Shown here: piece by piece, positions 25,721 to 34,464 of the stretch
Layout: each line of letters starts with the position of its first letter
Position numbering within the stretch: the stretch's first letter is position 1
NCBI GenBank assembly: GCA_020404105.1
Contig: JADBWH010000073.1
Coordinates: forward strand, 19,913 to 83,912
DNA: 64,000 bases
Direction: 5' to 3'
DNA from: Pseudanabaena sp. M53BS1SP1A06MG
Lineage (GTDB): Bacteria; Cyanobacteriota; Cyanobacteriia; Pseudanabaenales; Pseudanabaenaceae
Notes under the pieces: model-generated
Told to the model about the DNA's origin: nothing
What the model saw: the letters and a program-made list of their open reading frames with translations, nothing else
The model's database searches: none
Program-made: the position numbers and the translations under genes

Positions 25721-26473
25721 TTAGTCATTTTCGATCGCTTGTTTAATCTTTATCTTATCTTCGGTAATCGGTAATAACGCAGGTGACTCCTGCACCGCTT
25801 GTAGATGTGGATGACTAGGAATGGCATTTTCAGGTTTATGGGAATTGCGCCAAGCGATGAACTTTTCTTTTAGGAAACGATATGCTGGGGGTACACCAAA
25901 CCATAGAACAACTCCACTTAGAATGATTGAACTAACTTTCACGACTCCAGATACTAAGACCTCAAGCGGAATTAATGTGCCTGCATAGTAGGCAACACCT
26001 GTAGTCACGACACCCCAAACCAAAGCACCTGTAGCGTTAAAAAAGAGAAATCTTGAGTAGGACATTCCTGACATTCCTGCCATTGGTCCTGCAAAAATTC
26101 GCAAGATGGCAATGAAGCGACCAAAGAAAACTGCGCGATCAGCACTACCCCGAAATTTTTCACGGGCAATCTCAATCTCATCAGCAGGCATCCGAAATAG
26201 TTTGCCAATTTTTGAGAGGGCGGGCAACCCACCCCAACGACCTAACCAATATCCTGCACTATCTCCTAAAATTGCTCCCGCTACAGTACATAGCAAAACC
26301 AATGGATAGCGCAACTCACCATTTCCTGATAGAAATCCACCTACCAGTGTAATTGTTTCCCCTGGCAACGGGATACCAGCATTCTCCAGCATAATACCGA
26401 AGAACACGATCCAGTATCCATACTGTTGTGTCCATTCTTGAATAACTTCTAGCGAAAAAAACTCAAAATGCAT
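25721..26473 (-). CDS. DedA family membrane protein
   Basis: DedA proteins are polytopic inner-membrane proteins; some are undecaprenyl-phosphate or phospholipid flippases supporting envelope integrity. The 250-residue protein has family motifs ENAGIPLPGETITLVGG near the N-terminus, then GRFIAILRIFAGPMAGMSGM with the conserved FxRxxPxxR-like region. There are about five hydrophobic segments. The C-terminus is a charged tail of about 45 residues (YRFLKEKFIAWRNSHKP onwards). Start ATG at 26473. Monocistronic. The physiological substrate is not determinable here. Confidence 0.9.
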   Translation of the reverse strand: MHFEFFSLEVIQEWTQQYGYWIVFFGIMLENAGIPLPGETITLVGGFLSGNGELRYPLVLLCTVAGAILGDSAGYWLGRWGGLPALSKIGKLFRMPADEIEIAREKFRGSADRAVFFGRFIAILRIFAGPMAGMSGMSYSRFLFFNATGALVWGVVTTGVAYYAGTLIPLEVLVSGVVKVSSIILSGVVLWFGVPPAYRFLKEKFIAWRNSHKPENAIPSHPHLQAVQESPALLPITEDKIKIKQAIEND

Positions 26474-26622
26474 GAGTTGTAACTCAAAGTCTAGTGGGCT
26501 AAATTGTTTTATAAAAAATTGTTACTTTTTGTATCATTATAAATGCTTGTCCGTCAAAAAATAGACCTATAAGTCAGCCCTTAGACTGGATTTTCGGCTA
26601 GAGCAATTAAAGATACTACTAA

Positions 26623-27027
26623 CTATAGATTAATCGAGATGGCGTTTACAGGACAAGCTGCAATACATTGCTCACAAACTATACAGCGCGATCGCGTAAA
26701 GGTGAGTTGAAAACTTTTAGGATCAAGGGTCAGCGCCTCAGTGGGGCATACACCAGTGCATAAGCCACAATCAACACATGCCGTATCGTCAATTACAATT
26801 TCGCGTCCATGTAATGAAACCTCGATATCTTGCGAACGCATCCATTCGATAGCTTCTTCAAGCTGGTCGATATCCCCTGATAGTTCTAGCACCATCTTTC
26901 CGACTTTATTGGGAGCCACTTGTGCGCGGATAATATTTGCGGCTATATTGAAATCTTTGGCAAGTCGATAGGTGAGGGGAATGTTGATCGCCCGTTTAGG
27001 AAAGGTAAGATTAACTCTTTTTTTCAT
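26623..27027 (-). CDS. NIL-domain ferredoxin-like 4Fe-4S protein
   Basis: A 134-residue fusion. Residues about 1-75 form a NIL domain (LTYRLAKDFNIAANIIRAQV and GKMVLELSGD), a ferredoxin-like fold otherwise seen in methionine importers. Residues 80-134 carry two [4Fe-4S] sites, CVDCGLCTGVCP and CIVCEQCIAACP. The combination recurs in cyanobacteria and methanogens and is linked to sulfur or homocysteine metabolism in some organisms. Cytosolic. Start ATG at 27027, alone on its strand. The electron-transfer role follows from the clusters; the partner is unknown. Confidence 0.88.
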   Translation of the reverse strand: MKKRVNLTFPKRAINIPLTYRLAKDFNIAANIIRAQVAPNKVGKMVLELSGDIDQLEEAIEWMRSQDIEVSLHGREIVIDDTACVDCGLCTGVCPTEALTLDPKSFQLTFTRSRCIVCEQCIAACPVNAISINL

Positions 27028-27174
27028 AATTAGTATTTTCGGGGTAATTTCCCACCCTAATCAATCAGCAATACTAATTATGAAACTAATGCTGGGATTT
27101 TTATCATCGAAAATATAAGGTGAAGAGTTTGTTTCCCGACCGAAGACTGGGAAGCAAGCCCTTTTAATTATAGG

Positions 27175-27244
27175 CAAGGGGGTTAAGCCCCCTGTTCTTG
27201 ATTTATCAAATAGAAAGGTGTCTGCCGTCTCTCTATTTGATAAA
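27175..27244. repeat. Two adjacent hairpins upstream of the amidase gene
   Basis: AGGGGG-TTAAG-CCCCCT occupies 27175-27194, like the palindrome inside the chorismate-enzyme gene (44925-44944). Directly after it TTTATCAAATAGA (from 27202) pairs with TCTATTTGATAAA (to 27244). They end 80 bp before the amidase start. Whether they terminate or regulate is unclear. Confidence 0.5.
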
Positions 27245-27323
27245 TAAATGGTCAAACAGGACAAAAGCTGATAAACTCACGGAGACTTTTTTTGCTTGCT
27301 GAAATGAACTAGCAGATAGGGAT

Positions 27324-28718
27324 ATGGGCAAAATATTTATTTCCGCAGGGCATAGTGTTTTTGAAGGTTCGTTCCGCGATCTCAGTGAAGGAGTTGGCGG
27401 CATGATCGAAATGGCTGAATTGATTGCTACAAGAGATCTATTAATTGCCGAATTGCGATCGCGGGGGATTGCGATCGCTCTACCTAGTGATGACTTGAAC
27501 TCAGAAGAGATGATCGCATGGATTAATTCAAGGGTCACTAGTCAAGATGTAGCTCTATCTCTCAATATCGATACGGTCACATCACCAGAATTACGAGGAG
27601 CCACAACCTATTACATAGCCAATAATACAATTCGCAAACGGCAGGCGGAAATAATTACCAATGCCTTAACCAAGCGAGTTCCCGAAATTACGAATCGAGG
27701 TGCGAAAGTGGACACGATCGCGAGTATTGGCAGTTTGAGCTTTTGTCGCCAAATTATCATTCCTTCAATTTTGTTGGAATTAGTTTTTGCAAATACTTCA
27801 CAGGATCGACTACTGATGCAAACAAGGCGGCGTGACTATGTGATCGGAATTGCTGATGGCTTACAGGCATGGATTAATGAAACGGCAACTACAATTCCTG
27901 TATTCACTCCAGCGAACCGTACCCCTGTCACCAAAGCTGTTACCTATCCAGAAATTAATATTAATCTCAATGGACAAAGTTATGAAGAAAAGGGGATTTT
28001 AGTGGCAGGCAATGTCTTAGTTCCAGCCGATTTAGTTGACCGCCTCGGTTTCGATCTGAGTCAGATTCCTTTAACTTGTCGTCTGCGCTATCAAAGTATT
28101 GTCTATTTGCAGGCGATCGCTTTGCGAGATCTGAATACTTCTGTATCTTGGGATAGCACTACCCGTACCCTTTATCTAAAAACAATTTTTAAGGTTTTCA
28201 CTGGGCAAATCGATCAGATCATGGGTGTAGGTAATGCATCAGAAGTGCAGTTACTAATGTTTCTCAAAAATAATAATGAGATAGCTCTCACAAACTATGG
28301 TGATCTACCACATTTATATCGTGAAGAAGCAGAAATTGAAGGTGTAAATCATGATATTGCCTTTTGTCAAATGTGCATTGAGACAGGATTTCTCAGATTT
28401 GGTAGAGGTATTGAAGCTGAACAAAATAACTTTGCTAGTCTTGGTGCTACATCTTCGGTGAATGCAACAGCTAAATTATCAGGTGCGAGTTTTGCCGATC
28501 AGCGTACAGGCGTGAGAGCACATATCCAGCATCTCAAAGCCTATGCCAGCAATGCTCCATTATTTCAACCTGTCGTTGCTCCGAGATTCCACTTAGTGGC
28601 GCGAGGCGTTGCCCCGGTCTTAAGTCAACTCACTGGACGCTGGGCGATCGATCCTCTCTATGATCGCAAAATCCTCGCCCTCATCCGCCGACTCTACGAA
28701 TCCGCAGGCATTTTCTAG
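27324..28718 (+). CDS. Peptidoglycan hydrolase: amidase-like plus glucosaminidase domains
   Basis: A 464-residue murein hydrolase. N-terminal residues 1-190 follow the Amidase_3 pattern (ISAGH with H10, then E29, and LLELVF), which removes stem peptides. Where the family usually has a third zinc ligand in S-[IL]-H-A-[ND], here residues 79-83 read SLNID, so His is replaced by Asn81. The middle has a copper-amine-oxidase-N-like or SH3-like segment (VLVPADLVDRLGFDLS). Residues about 300-464 form a glucosaminidase, with DIAFCQMCIETGFLRFGRG carrying the catalytic Glu. No classical signal peptide is seen, which is common in this cyanobacterial family. It probably acts in cell-wall turnover. Confidence 0.8.
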   Translation: MGKIFISAGHSVFEGSFRDLSEGVGGMIEMAELIATRDLLIAELRSRGIAIALPSDDLNSEEMIAWINSRVTSQDVALSLNIDTVTSPELRGATTYYIANNTIRKRQAEIITNALTKRVPEITNRGAKVDTIASIGSLSFCRQIIIPSILLELVFANTSQDRLLMQTRRRDYVIGIADGLQAWINETATTIPVFTPANRTPVTKAVTYPEININLNGQSYEEKGILVAGNVLVPADLVDRLGFDLSQIPLTCRLRYQSIVYLQAIALRDLNTSVSWDSTTRTLYLKTIFKVFTGQIDQIMGVGNASEVQLLMFLKNNNEIALTNYGDLPHLYREEAEIEGVNHDIAFCQMCIETGFLRFGRGIEAEQNNFASLGATSSVNATAKLSGASFADQRTGVRAHIQHLKAYASNAPLFQPVVAPRFHLVARGVAPVLSQLTGRWAIDPLYDRKILALIRRLYESAGIF

Positions 28719-28769
28719 GATATGAATTCAATCTGAATTAGTCTAATAGCCACACAAATAATTCTTTCT

Positions 28770-28889
28770 GTGGGGCAAAAGGGTTTTGTTGTCCAAAAGA
28801 AGAGTTGGGGCGTTGAACGTACTTTTGCTTGATTTTCTCGTTTTCGTCGCTTGACTAGGGAATACGAACTGGTAGTCCACCAGATATAA
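28770..28889 (+). pseudogene. IS5-family transposase remnant
   Basis: In one frame the sequence reads GQKGFVVQKKSWGVERTFA, then TGA in place of a tryptophan codon, then FSRFRRLTREYELVVHQI. This is the C-terminal signature of IS5-type DDE transposases. No upstream part of the gene remains. It starts the 1.8-kb debris region between the amidase gene and folK. Confidence 0.8.
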
Positions 28890-28929
28890 AGATAAAATAA
28901 TAAAAGACCTCTTAGACACTTAATTATCA

Positions 28930-29282
28930 ATGCCAAATTGTCCCAACTGTGAATCAAAAGATGTGGTCAAAAATGGTTTTATTCATAATGGGAATCAAAA
29001 TCTTAATTGTAAAGCTTGTGGTCGCCAGTTTGTTGAAGCACCACGGCAAAAAATAATCTCTGAAAAAACGAAAGCTTTGATTGACAACCACTTATTTGCG
29101 GAAATTCCTCTTGCAGGTATTGCCTGAGTTTGTGACGTATCTGAAACTTGGTTACTGGATTATGTCAATCGCAAGTACGAGTCAATTCCTCGACAAGTGA
29201 ATGTATCCCCTAAAAAAAAGGAAGACTAACGATTCAGTGTGATGAGATGTGGTCGTTTGTTGGTAATTTCTCTAAAAACTAG
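28930..29282 (+). pseudogene. IS1-family transposase remnant, 5' half
   Basis: The start codes for an InsA-like zinc finger: CPNCESKDVVKNG and CKACGRQF. It continues to IPLAGIA, then an in-frame TGA (probably from CGA), then VCDVSETWLLDYVNRKYES. After a frameshift comes RLTIQCDEMWSFVGN before another stop. The catalytic 3' half is missing. Confidence 0.85.
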
Positions 29283-29494
29283 AAAATCACATTGCTGCTA
29301 TCTGGTTCTTTATTCATCACTACAACTCATCCTTACTTGTTTGGGACTACCACTTTTCTAAATCCATTGTGATGCATGATATTGTCATTGGTCTATTTAT
29401 CAACAAATATGAGTTTTCGTTTCAACCTCACTGAACGTTACAATAAATGTGACACACCGCCGATGCTGTGTAGAATGTTGCCGCGTTTGATAAT

Positions 29495-29743
29495 CTATTT
29501 AGACTTAGGCTTACTGACAAGAAACCACCAAAGCTCTGCACCGATTAAACTCATGCCACCGACAGTCACAAGAATTTTATTGATTAGGGGTTGATCGATT
29601 ACCTTAAACTGCATAGGTTTATCAGTCCCAATTTGCATATTGCGATTATCAAGCATTTTTTCTGAAGCGATCGCCACAGAGATGACTCCAAATAGAAAGC
29701 TAATACTAATGATGGTTCCGAAGAATGTAGATCTTTTGAACAT
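29495..29743 (-). CDS. Small two-helix membrane protein, unknown
   Basis: This 82-residue frame starts at ATG 29743 and has two hydrophobic segments: FFGTIISISFLFGVISVAIA near the N-terminus (possibly a signal anchor) and INKILVTVGGMSLIGAELWWFLV near the C-terminus, ending KPKSK. Between them is a 30-residue polar loop. The clean two-segment layout and a C-terminal lysine cap argue for a real gene, though it lies in insertion-sequence debris. Family and function are not recognised. The rest of 28719-30501 shows only transposase fragments and a hairpin. Confidence 0.6.
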   Translation of the reverse strand: MFKRSTFFGTIISISFLFGVISVAIASEKMLDNRNMQIGTDKPMQFKVIDQPLINKILVTVGGMSLIGAELWWFLVSKPKSK

Positions 29744-29904
29744 GATAGTTTTTTGTAATGGGCTGTTAGCTGTTAGCTTTGGAGAAAGGGCTTTTAGCGA
29801 TTAGCTGCTATCTTTGGGGCTTTTAGCTGTGGAGTTGGGAAACAAGGTAGTGATGCAAAGTAATGGTTAGGCTGTAATTAAGGATTTGTAATGTGCATGA
29901 AGTA

Positions 29905-30226
29905 TCAAATAGCGCCAATATGATTCAACAACTTCTTGGAAAAAGATAATGTATTCCTTCCTAATCTTCCAATTCTTTGACGGAAGGTATTGTTAACTCT
30001 CTCAACAAAGTTAGTCTTGCCTGTTTCCTTGCCAACAGCTTTATGTTGTTTCCTTGGCAACACTTCTGAGTAGGCTTCCCAAAAGTCCGTATAACATACG
30101 GCACATTGACGATAAACAGCAGATATCGCCAATCTATGCTCCAACTATTTCATGAGTGTCTGCATCAATGGCTAACCGAATCCATTTCTTGTACTTTTTA
30201 CTCTCCACAAATGACCACATCTCGTC
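29905..30226 (-). pseudogene. IS1-family transposase remnant, 3' half, inverted
   Basis: On the minus strand from about 30226 the reading gives DEMWSFVESKKYKKWIRLAI, a stop, then after a deletion and frameshift AVYRQCAVCYTDFWEAYSEV, TNFVERVNNTFRQR and LSFSKKLLNHIGAI. This is InsB of IS1. It is inverted relative to the 5' half at 28930-29282, and both contain DEMWSFV, so two different IS1 copies were involved. Confidence 0.85.
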
Positions 30227-30383
30227 CAATTGACTTGTCAAGATTTCCGAGATAATTTACTAACCTTGGCGCAAATGCTCTACCCCTACAGGGGAATGCT
30301 CTGCTTAAAAACTCTAACCAATATGCCTATATACCTTCCACAGTATAATTCAACAAAGGCGTTACATATAGCAATCCTAAATG

Positions 30384-30424
30384 ATGTGTGGAAGCGCAAC
30401 CCTTCGTGTTGCGCTTCCACACAT
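30384..30424. repeat. Perfect 17-bp-arm hairpin upstream of folK
   Basis: ATGTGTGGAAGCGCAAC (30384-30400) pairs exactly with 30408-30424 across CCTTCGT. Flanks ATAGCAATCCTAAAT and ATAGGTCTGCTATAG resemble borders of other small repeats in the window. It ends 78 bp before the folK start. Confidence 0.6.
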
Positions 30425-30501
30425 CCAAAAATCTATAGATGATATAGGTCTGCTATAGCAGCGTCTTTAACTTTTAATTGGGTTTAACTAGATAAAACTT
30501 C

Positions 30502-31044
30502 ATGACAGAGCTTTGTGCGATCGCCCTCGGTAGTAACCTGAGCAGTGAAATCGGGGACTCCGAAAAAATTGTCCAATCAGCGATCGCCCGACTCGCTAAT
30601 CACCCTGAAATAGAGGTAATTAGAGTTTCGCGTTGGTATCGCACCAAGGCAATTACCTTACCAAATTCTGCACCCCAGCCTGACTACATCAATGGTTGTG
30701 CAATTTTACAAACTATTCTCAATCCATTGCAGTTATTACGCGCTTTATTTTATATAGAGCAAATTTTTGGGCGTGAACGCCGCGAACGGTGGGGAGCCAG
30801 AACTCTCGATCTTGATTTATTGCTATATGGTGACCGCCAAATTGCATCGCCCGAATTAGTATTACCGCATCCCCGAATGAGCGATCGCGCCTTTGTCCTG
30901 TTACCTCTATCCGAAATTGCCGCCGATTGGATTCATCCTAGCACTGGTTTAGCGATCGTCGATCTCGCCCAAAACCCCCCTGATTTAGATTTGAGTCATC
31001 CCATAGCTATTGATAACAAGGTCTTAAAGCACTGTACTCTGTAA
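30502..31044 (+). CDS. folK: 2-amino-4-hydroxy-6-hydroxymethyldihydropteridine pyrophosphokinase
   Basis: HPPK transfers pyrophosphate from ATP to hydroxymethyl-dihydropterin in folate synthesis. The 180-residue protein begins with the family strand CAIALGSNLSS. It then shows the binding motif GRERRERWGARTLDLDLLLYGD, containing the two metal-binding aspartates (DLD), and LPHPRMSDRAFVLLPLSEIA. Complete and normal in length. The start ATG at 30502 is the only reasonable one. It stands alone, with no folP or folB beside it. Cytosolic. Confidence 0.95.
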   Translation: MTELCAIALGSNLSSEIGDSEKIVQSAIARLANHPEIEVIRVSRWYRTKAITLPNSAPQPDYINGCAILQTILNPLQLLRALFYIEQIFGRERRERWGARTLDLDLLLYGDRQIASPELVLPHPRMSDRAFVLLPLSEIAADWIHPSTGLAIVDLAQNPPDLDLSHPIAIDNKVLKHCTL

Positions 31045-31381
31045 ATTTCTGCGTAGCCAAAGAATTATTCAAATTTGACAGTACTATCAAGCATGAATTA
31101 AGTATGAATACAAAAAAATTTGTTAGCTATAATCTAAATCACCGCTTCAACGTCTCGAAAAATTATAAAAACTTGCAGCAAAGAAATCTTAATCTTCAAA
31201 ATCGCCAAAATTACGTCTTACAAAGCGTTTATCAAAGCCTTAAGTTGGAAAACGCTCTATAAGAATAGATAATCGTAAAAGTCATCAAATAACAATATCT
31301 AACCTAAATCGCTTATCTATTGGTGTATTTGAGGTTGTAAGGTTTATAAAAGTATTTATTTAAGAGTAGTCGAGGCGTTAA
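31045..31381. other. AT-rich spacer between folK and argB
   Basis: I see no gene, hairpin or RNA in this 337-bp spacer. It presumably holds the argB promoter. Confidence 0.4.
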
Positions 31382-32251
31382 ATGCTAACAGACAGCGATC
31401 GCGTTCAGGTTCTAAGTGAAGCTTTGCCCTATATGCAGCAATTTGCGGGGCGTACCATTGTCGTCAAATATGGTGGCGCGGCAATGAAAGAAGAAAATCT
31501 TCGGCAGGACGTGATCCGCGATGTCGTCACGATGTCATTTATGGGATTGCGCCCAGTCTTAGTACATGGTGGTGGCCCTGAAATCAATACATGGCTTACC
31601 AAACTGAACATTGAGCCACAGTTTATCAATGGTTTGCGGGTTACTGATGCCGCTACGATGGAAGTAGTAGAAATGGTGCTAGTTGGTCGTGTCAACAAGC
31701 AAATTGTAGAGATGATTAACCTTGCGGGGGGGTCTGGTGTCGGGCTATGCGGTAAGGATGGCAATTTGATCCGTGCGCGTCCCCAAGGCAATGATGCGAT
31801 CGGCTTTGTGGGTGAAGTCAGCGGTATTAATATCGGTTTGCTGTCAACCCTACTCGAAGCTGGACATATTCCCGTTGTATCTAGTGTCGCAACCGACGAA
31901 ACAGGTCAGCCCTACAACATCAATGCAGATACCGTCGCTGGCGAACTTGCAGCCGCATTGGGAGCCGAGAAATTGATTCTTCTCACCGATATTGCAGGTA
32001 TCCTCCACAATTACAAAGATCCCAGTACGCTCTATCGCAGTTTGACGATCAGCAAAGCTAGAGAACTGATGAATGAAAATATCGTCAGTGGTGGCATGAT
32101 TCCTAAGGTTCAATGCTGTGTGCGATCACTTGCACAGGGTGTCAAAGCTGCACATATCGTTGATGGGCGAGTACCCCATTCTCTATTGCTAGAAATATTT
32201 ACCAATAGTGGCGTTGGTTCAATGATCGTTGCTTCTGAAACTTCTCTCTAA
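31382..32251 (+). CDS. argB: Acetylglutamate kinase
   Basis: ArgB phosphorylates N-acetylglutamate, the controlled step of arginine synthesis in cyanobacteria, where PII relieves arginine inhibition. The amino-acid-kinase fold is clear: [49 protein letters not shown] and [10 protein letters not shown]. It has 289 residues. The N-terminal extension ([20 protein letters not shown]) is the helix characteristic of arginine-sensitive hexameric enzymes, so feedback control and PII binding are likely by family. Monocistronic, followed by a shared terminator. Confidence 0.97.
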   Translation: MLTDSDRVQVLSEALPYMQQFAGRTIVVKYGGAAMKEENLRQDVIRDVVTMSFMGLRPVLVHGGGPEINTWLTKLNIEPQFINGLRVTDAATMEVVEMVLVGRVNKQIVEMINLAGGSGVGLCGKDGNLIRARPQGNDAIGFVGEVSGINIGLLSTLLEAGHIPVVSSVATDETGQPYNINADTVAGELAAALGAEKLILLTDIAGILHNYKDPSTLYRSLTISKARELMNENIVSGGMIPKVQCCVRSLAQGVKAAHIVDGRVPHSLLLEIFTNSGVGSMIVASETSL

Positions 32252-32258
32252 ATTAAGG

Positions 32259-32283
32259 AGAAAGCCATCTAGGGGGCTTTCTT
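32259..32283. terminator. Bidirectional terminator between argB and phr
   Basis: AGAAAGCC pairs with GGCTTTCT around ATCTAGGG in the 33-bp space between convergent stops, with T-rich flanks. Confidence 0.6.
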
Positions 32284-32284
32284 C

Positions 32285-33733
32285 TTAGCTAGTTTTACAA
32301 TCCTGATAGAGCTTCTTAAATTTTTGCTGCTGCATATTGTGATCAACAATTGGTAATGGATAATCGCGCTTTTTACATTGATGGGGCGGAATATTACCAC
32401 TTAGCAACTCTGCGGTAGTCAATCCTTGCAATTCGGGCAACCAACGTAAAATATATTCACCTTCTGGATCATACTTGCGGGCTTGTGATGCGGGATTGAA
32501 AATCCGTAAAGGCTTAGGATCCATCCCACTAGAAGCACTCCATTGCCAACCGCCATTATTTGCCGCTAAGTCACCATCTAGCAATTTCTGCATGAAATAG
32601 CGTTCGCCCCATTGCCAATTAATAATTAAATCTTTAGTTAAAAAACTAGCAACAATCATCCGACAACGGTTATGCATCCAGCCTGTTTGATTAAGCTGTC
32701 GCATTGCCCCATCAACAATCGGATAACCCGTGCGACCTTCACACCATGCAGTAAATTTCTCTTCGTCATCATCCCAAGGGAAATTACGCATCTGCGAACG
32801 ATAGGCTCCTGTTTCTAGTTCAGGGAAATGAAAGAGAACATGCTGATAGAATTCTCGCCATGCGAGTTCTTGCTTCCATGTGGTAATCCCTGCTGCTTCC
32901 TCTTCACTACGCACTAGTTGCTCAGATGCGATCGCTTTTTCCCACACTCTTCTAATGCCCACTGTCCCAAAGCGCAAATGGGGACTCAGTGTCGATGTCC
33001 CTGCATGGGCAGGAAAATCGCGTTCCGTTTGATAACGTAAAATTCCATGACCATCACAAAAGGTTTCTAACAGTTCTAAAGCTGCGGATTCACCTACTTT
33101 AGGGAGGGTGATGTCATTGATAAATTTAAGCTCCCGCAGTCTTGGCAAAGGAATCACGGGTAAATCTTCATAACTGGCTAAACCAGTCAATTTTTTAGGA
33201 GAGACGAAGGGTTGCGGCTTTGGTTTACTTTGCCAATTGCGCCAAAAGGGAGTATAGACCTTATAAGGTTCTCCTGACTGGGTAGCGATCGCATCGGGAG
33301 CAATCAAACCAATATCCACAAAGCTCTGAACCTTTACGCCTAATTCTTGCAAAGCCTCATTTACTTGGCAATCACGCTTAATCGCAAATGGTTCAACATC
33401 CTGATTAAAAAAAACATGACTCGCATTAACTGCTTTCACTAGTTCACGAATTGATTGCACAGGCTGACCATATTTCAATAGCAATTCACTGCCCAAACGT
33501 CGATAGTTAGTTTGCAACTCGCGCAAACAACCGAGCATAAAGTCAACCTTGCTGCCTTCGTTTACGCCATCATCGAGAATATCAGGATCAAAAATAAACA
33601 GCCCCAACACTTTGCCCTGATCCCCAACCTGTGTGATCGCCTCGCTCAAAGCAGGATTATCATCTATTCGCAAATCACGCCGATGCCAGACTAAAGCGAT
33701 CGGGGCTATTGAATCACTAGCTATTTCACGCAT
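32285..33733 (-). CDS. phr: Class I CPD deoxyribodipyrimidine photolyase
   Basis: Photolyase repairs cyclobutane pyrimidine dimers with blue light, using FADH- and an antenna cofactor. The 482-residue protein starts ALVWHRRDLRIDDNPAL, the Rossmann-like antenna domain. The C-terminal FAD domain has TWKQELAWREFYQHVL, GYPIVDGAMRQLNQTGWMHN and NGGWQWSASSGMDPKPLRIF, the typical lesion- and flavin-binding segments. Nothing is missing. An FeS-type photolyase relative lies 20 kb away (53893-55497), so two light-dependent repair proteins are encoded. Start ATG at 33733, directly after an R1 element. Confidence 0.95.
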   Translation of the reverse strand: MREIASDSIAPIALVWHRRDLRIDDNPALSEAITQVGDQGKVLGLFIFDPDILDDGVNEGSKVDFMLGCLRELQTNYRRLGSELLLKYGQPVQSIRELVKAVNASHVFFNQDVEPFAIKRDCQVNEALQELGVKVQSFVDIGLIAPDAIATQSGEPYKVYTPFWRNWQSKPKPQPFVSPKKLTGLASYEDLPVIPLPRLRELKFINDITLPKVGESAALELLETFCDGHGILRYQTERDFPAHAGTSTLSPHLRFGTVGIRRVWEKAIASEQLVRSEEEAAGITTWKQELAWREFYQHVLFHFPELETGAYRSQMRNFPWDDDEEKFTAWCEGRTGYPIVDGAMRQLNQTGWMHNRCRMIVASFLTKDLIINWQWGERYFMQKLLDGDLAANNGGWQWSASSGMDPKPLRIFNPASQARKYDPEGEYILRWLPELQGLTTAELLSGNIPPHQCKKRDYPLPIVDHNMQQQKFKKLYQDCKTS

Positions 33734-33751
33734 AAATATCTACAAACTTAT

Positions 33752-33853
33752 AAGTAGCTCAACTTAATTAAAACTAAAAACCAGATTTTGTTCCGCCCGC
33801 GTAGCGGGCGGAACAAAATTCTCGGTTTTTAGTTTACTTATGTCTAGCTACTT
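33752..33853 (+). mobile_element. MITE-like element family R1, copy 3
   Basis: A 102-bp copy with intact AAGTAGCT and AGCTACTT ends and the central CCGCCCGCGTAGCGGGCGG stem. It ends 19 bp upstream of the phr start codon's far side, so it fills the phr promoter region. Confidence 0.85.
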
Positions 33854-33891
33854 AATCAAATCACGGTAGTGCTGAAAAGTAATTTTTTAGC

Positions 33892-33945
33892 AATTGTGTT
33901 GCGGGCACGAAGCGCCCGCAACACAATTACATTGCATGATTACCC
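33892..33945. repeat. Hairpin repeat family R6, copy 2
   Basis: AATTGTGTTGCGGGC pairs with 33914-33928 across a 7-nt loop, followed by ACATTGCATGATTACCC, which matches the tail of the copy at 20147-20225 with one mismatch. Confidence 0.6.
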
Positions 33946-33960
33946 AAATAAAAACTACTA

Positions 33961-34009
33961 CTTCGACTTCGCTCAGTTAGCATATACCGAGAGATGAGCG
34001 AAGTCGAAG
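33961..34009. repeat. Hairpin repeat family R3, copy 2
   Basis: CTTCGACTTCGCTCAG pairs with TGAGCGAAGTCGAAG across an 18-nt spacer. The stem end is slightly decayed compared with the copy at 327-380. Confidence 0.7.
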
Positions 34010-34023
34010 TTCCTCTAAAAGTT

Positions 34024-34277
34024 ATAGGACTTACGCAAAATAACCGATAACTTAAGTTCTTGGCTGAAAGCTAAAGTCAGCTAAAGCAGACTAAGAAAAC
34101 TCTATGATCGACTCGTTTCAAAGGGTTTAAGCTTTTAGCCCGTAATTTAAGTAGCTAGACATAAGTAAACTGAAAAATCGAGAATTTTGTTCCGCCCGCG
34201 TTGCGGGCGGAACAAAATTCTGGTTTGGGTTTTAATTAAGTTGAGCTACTTATTACATGGCTATTGCGTAAGTCCTA
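34024..34277. mobile_element. Element bounded by GGACTTACGCA inverted repeats (family R4), copy 1
   Basis: TAGGACTTACGCA at 34024-34036 and its complement TGCGTAAGTCCTA at 34265-34277 define a 254-bp unit with no coding capacity. Inside lies a complete R1 element at 34149-34251, so one mobile unit has inserted in another. The same terminal repeat bounds 48478-48572. Such ends are reminiscent of cyanobacterial insertion-sequence termini, so a deletion derivative of an IS is likely. Confidence 0.75.
34149..34251 (-). mobile_element. MITE-like element family R1, copy 4 (nested, inverted)
   Basis: AAGTAGCTAGACATAAGTAA at the left and TTAATTAAGTTGAGCTACTT at the right show the reverse orientation relative to the other three copies. 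It lies wholly within the GGACTTACGCA-bounded unit. Internal stem CCGCCCGCGTTGCGGGCGG. Confidence 0.85.
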
Positions 34278-34464
34278 AGTTATTCAAAACAACTATACTT
34301 GCTAAATAGGCTTTCATTTCTGCAAACAATGCAACATGAGATGAATGAGCATTAACAAAATCAACTTTCAAGCTGGCATATTGAAGAATATTAAGTATGG
34401 GTAGTTCTTTCCAATGTTTATCCTTACACTTGGATTATAAACCCAAAATTAGTGGGGTAAGTAA

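Noticed and set aside
28715..28957. Minus-strand 80-codon frame in the IS5 remnant
   Set aside because: The plus strand holds the recognisable transposase end, so this is its shadow.
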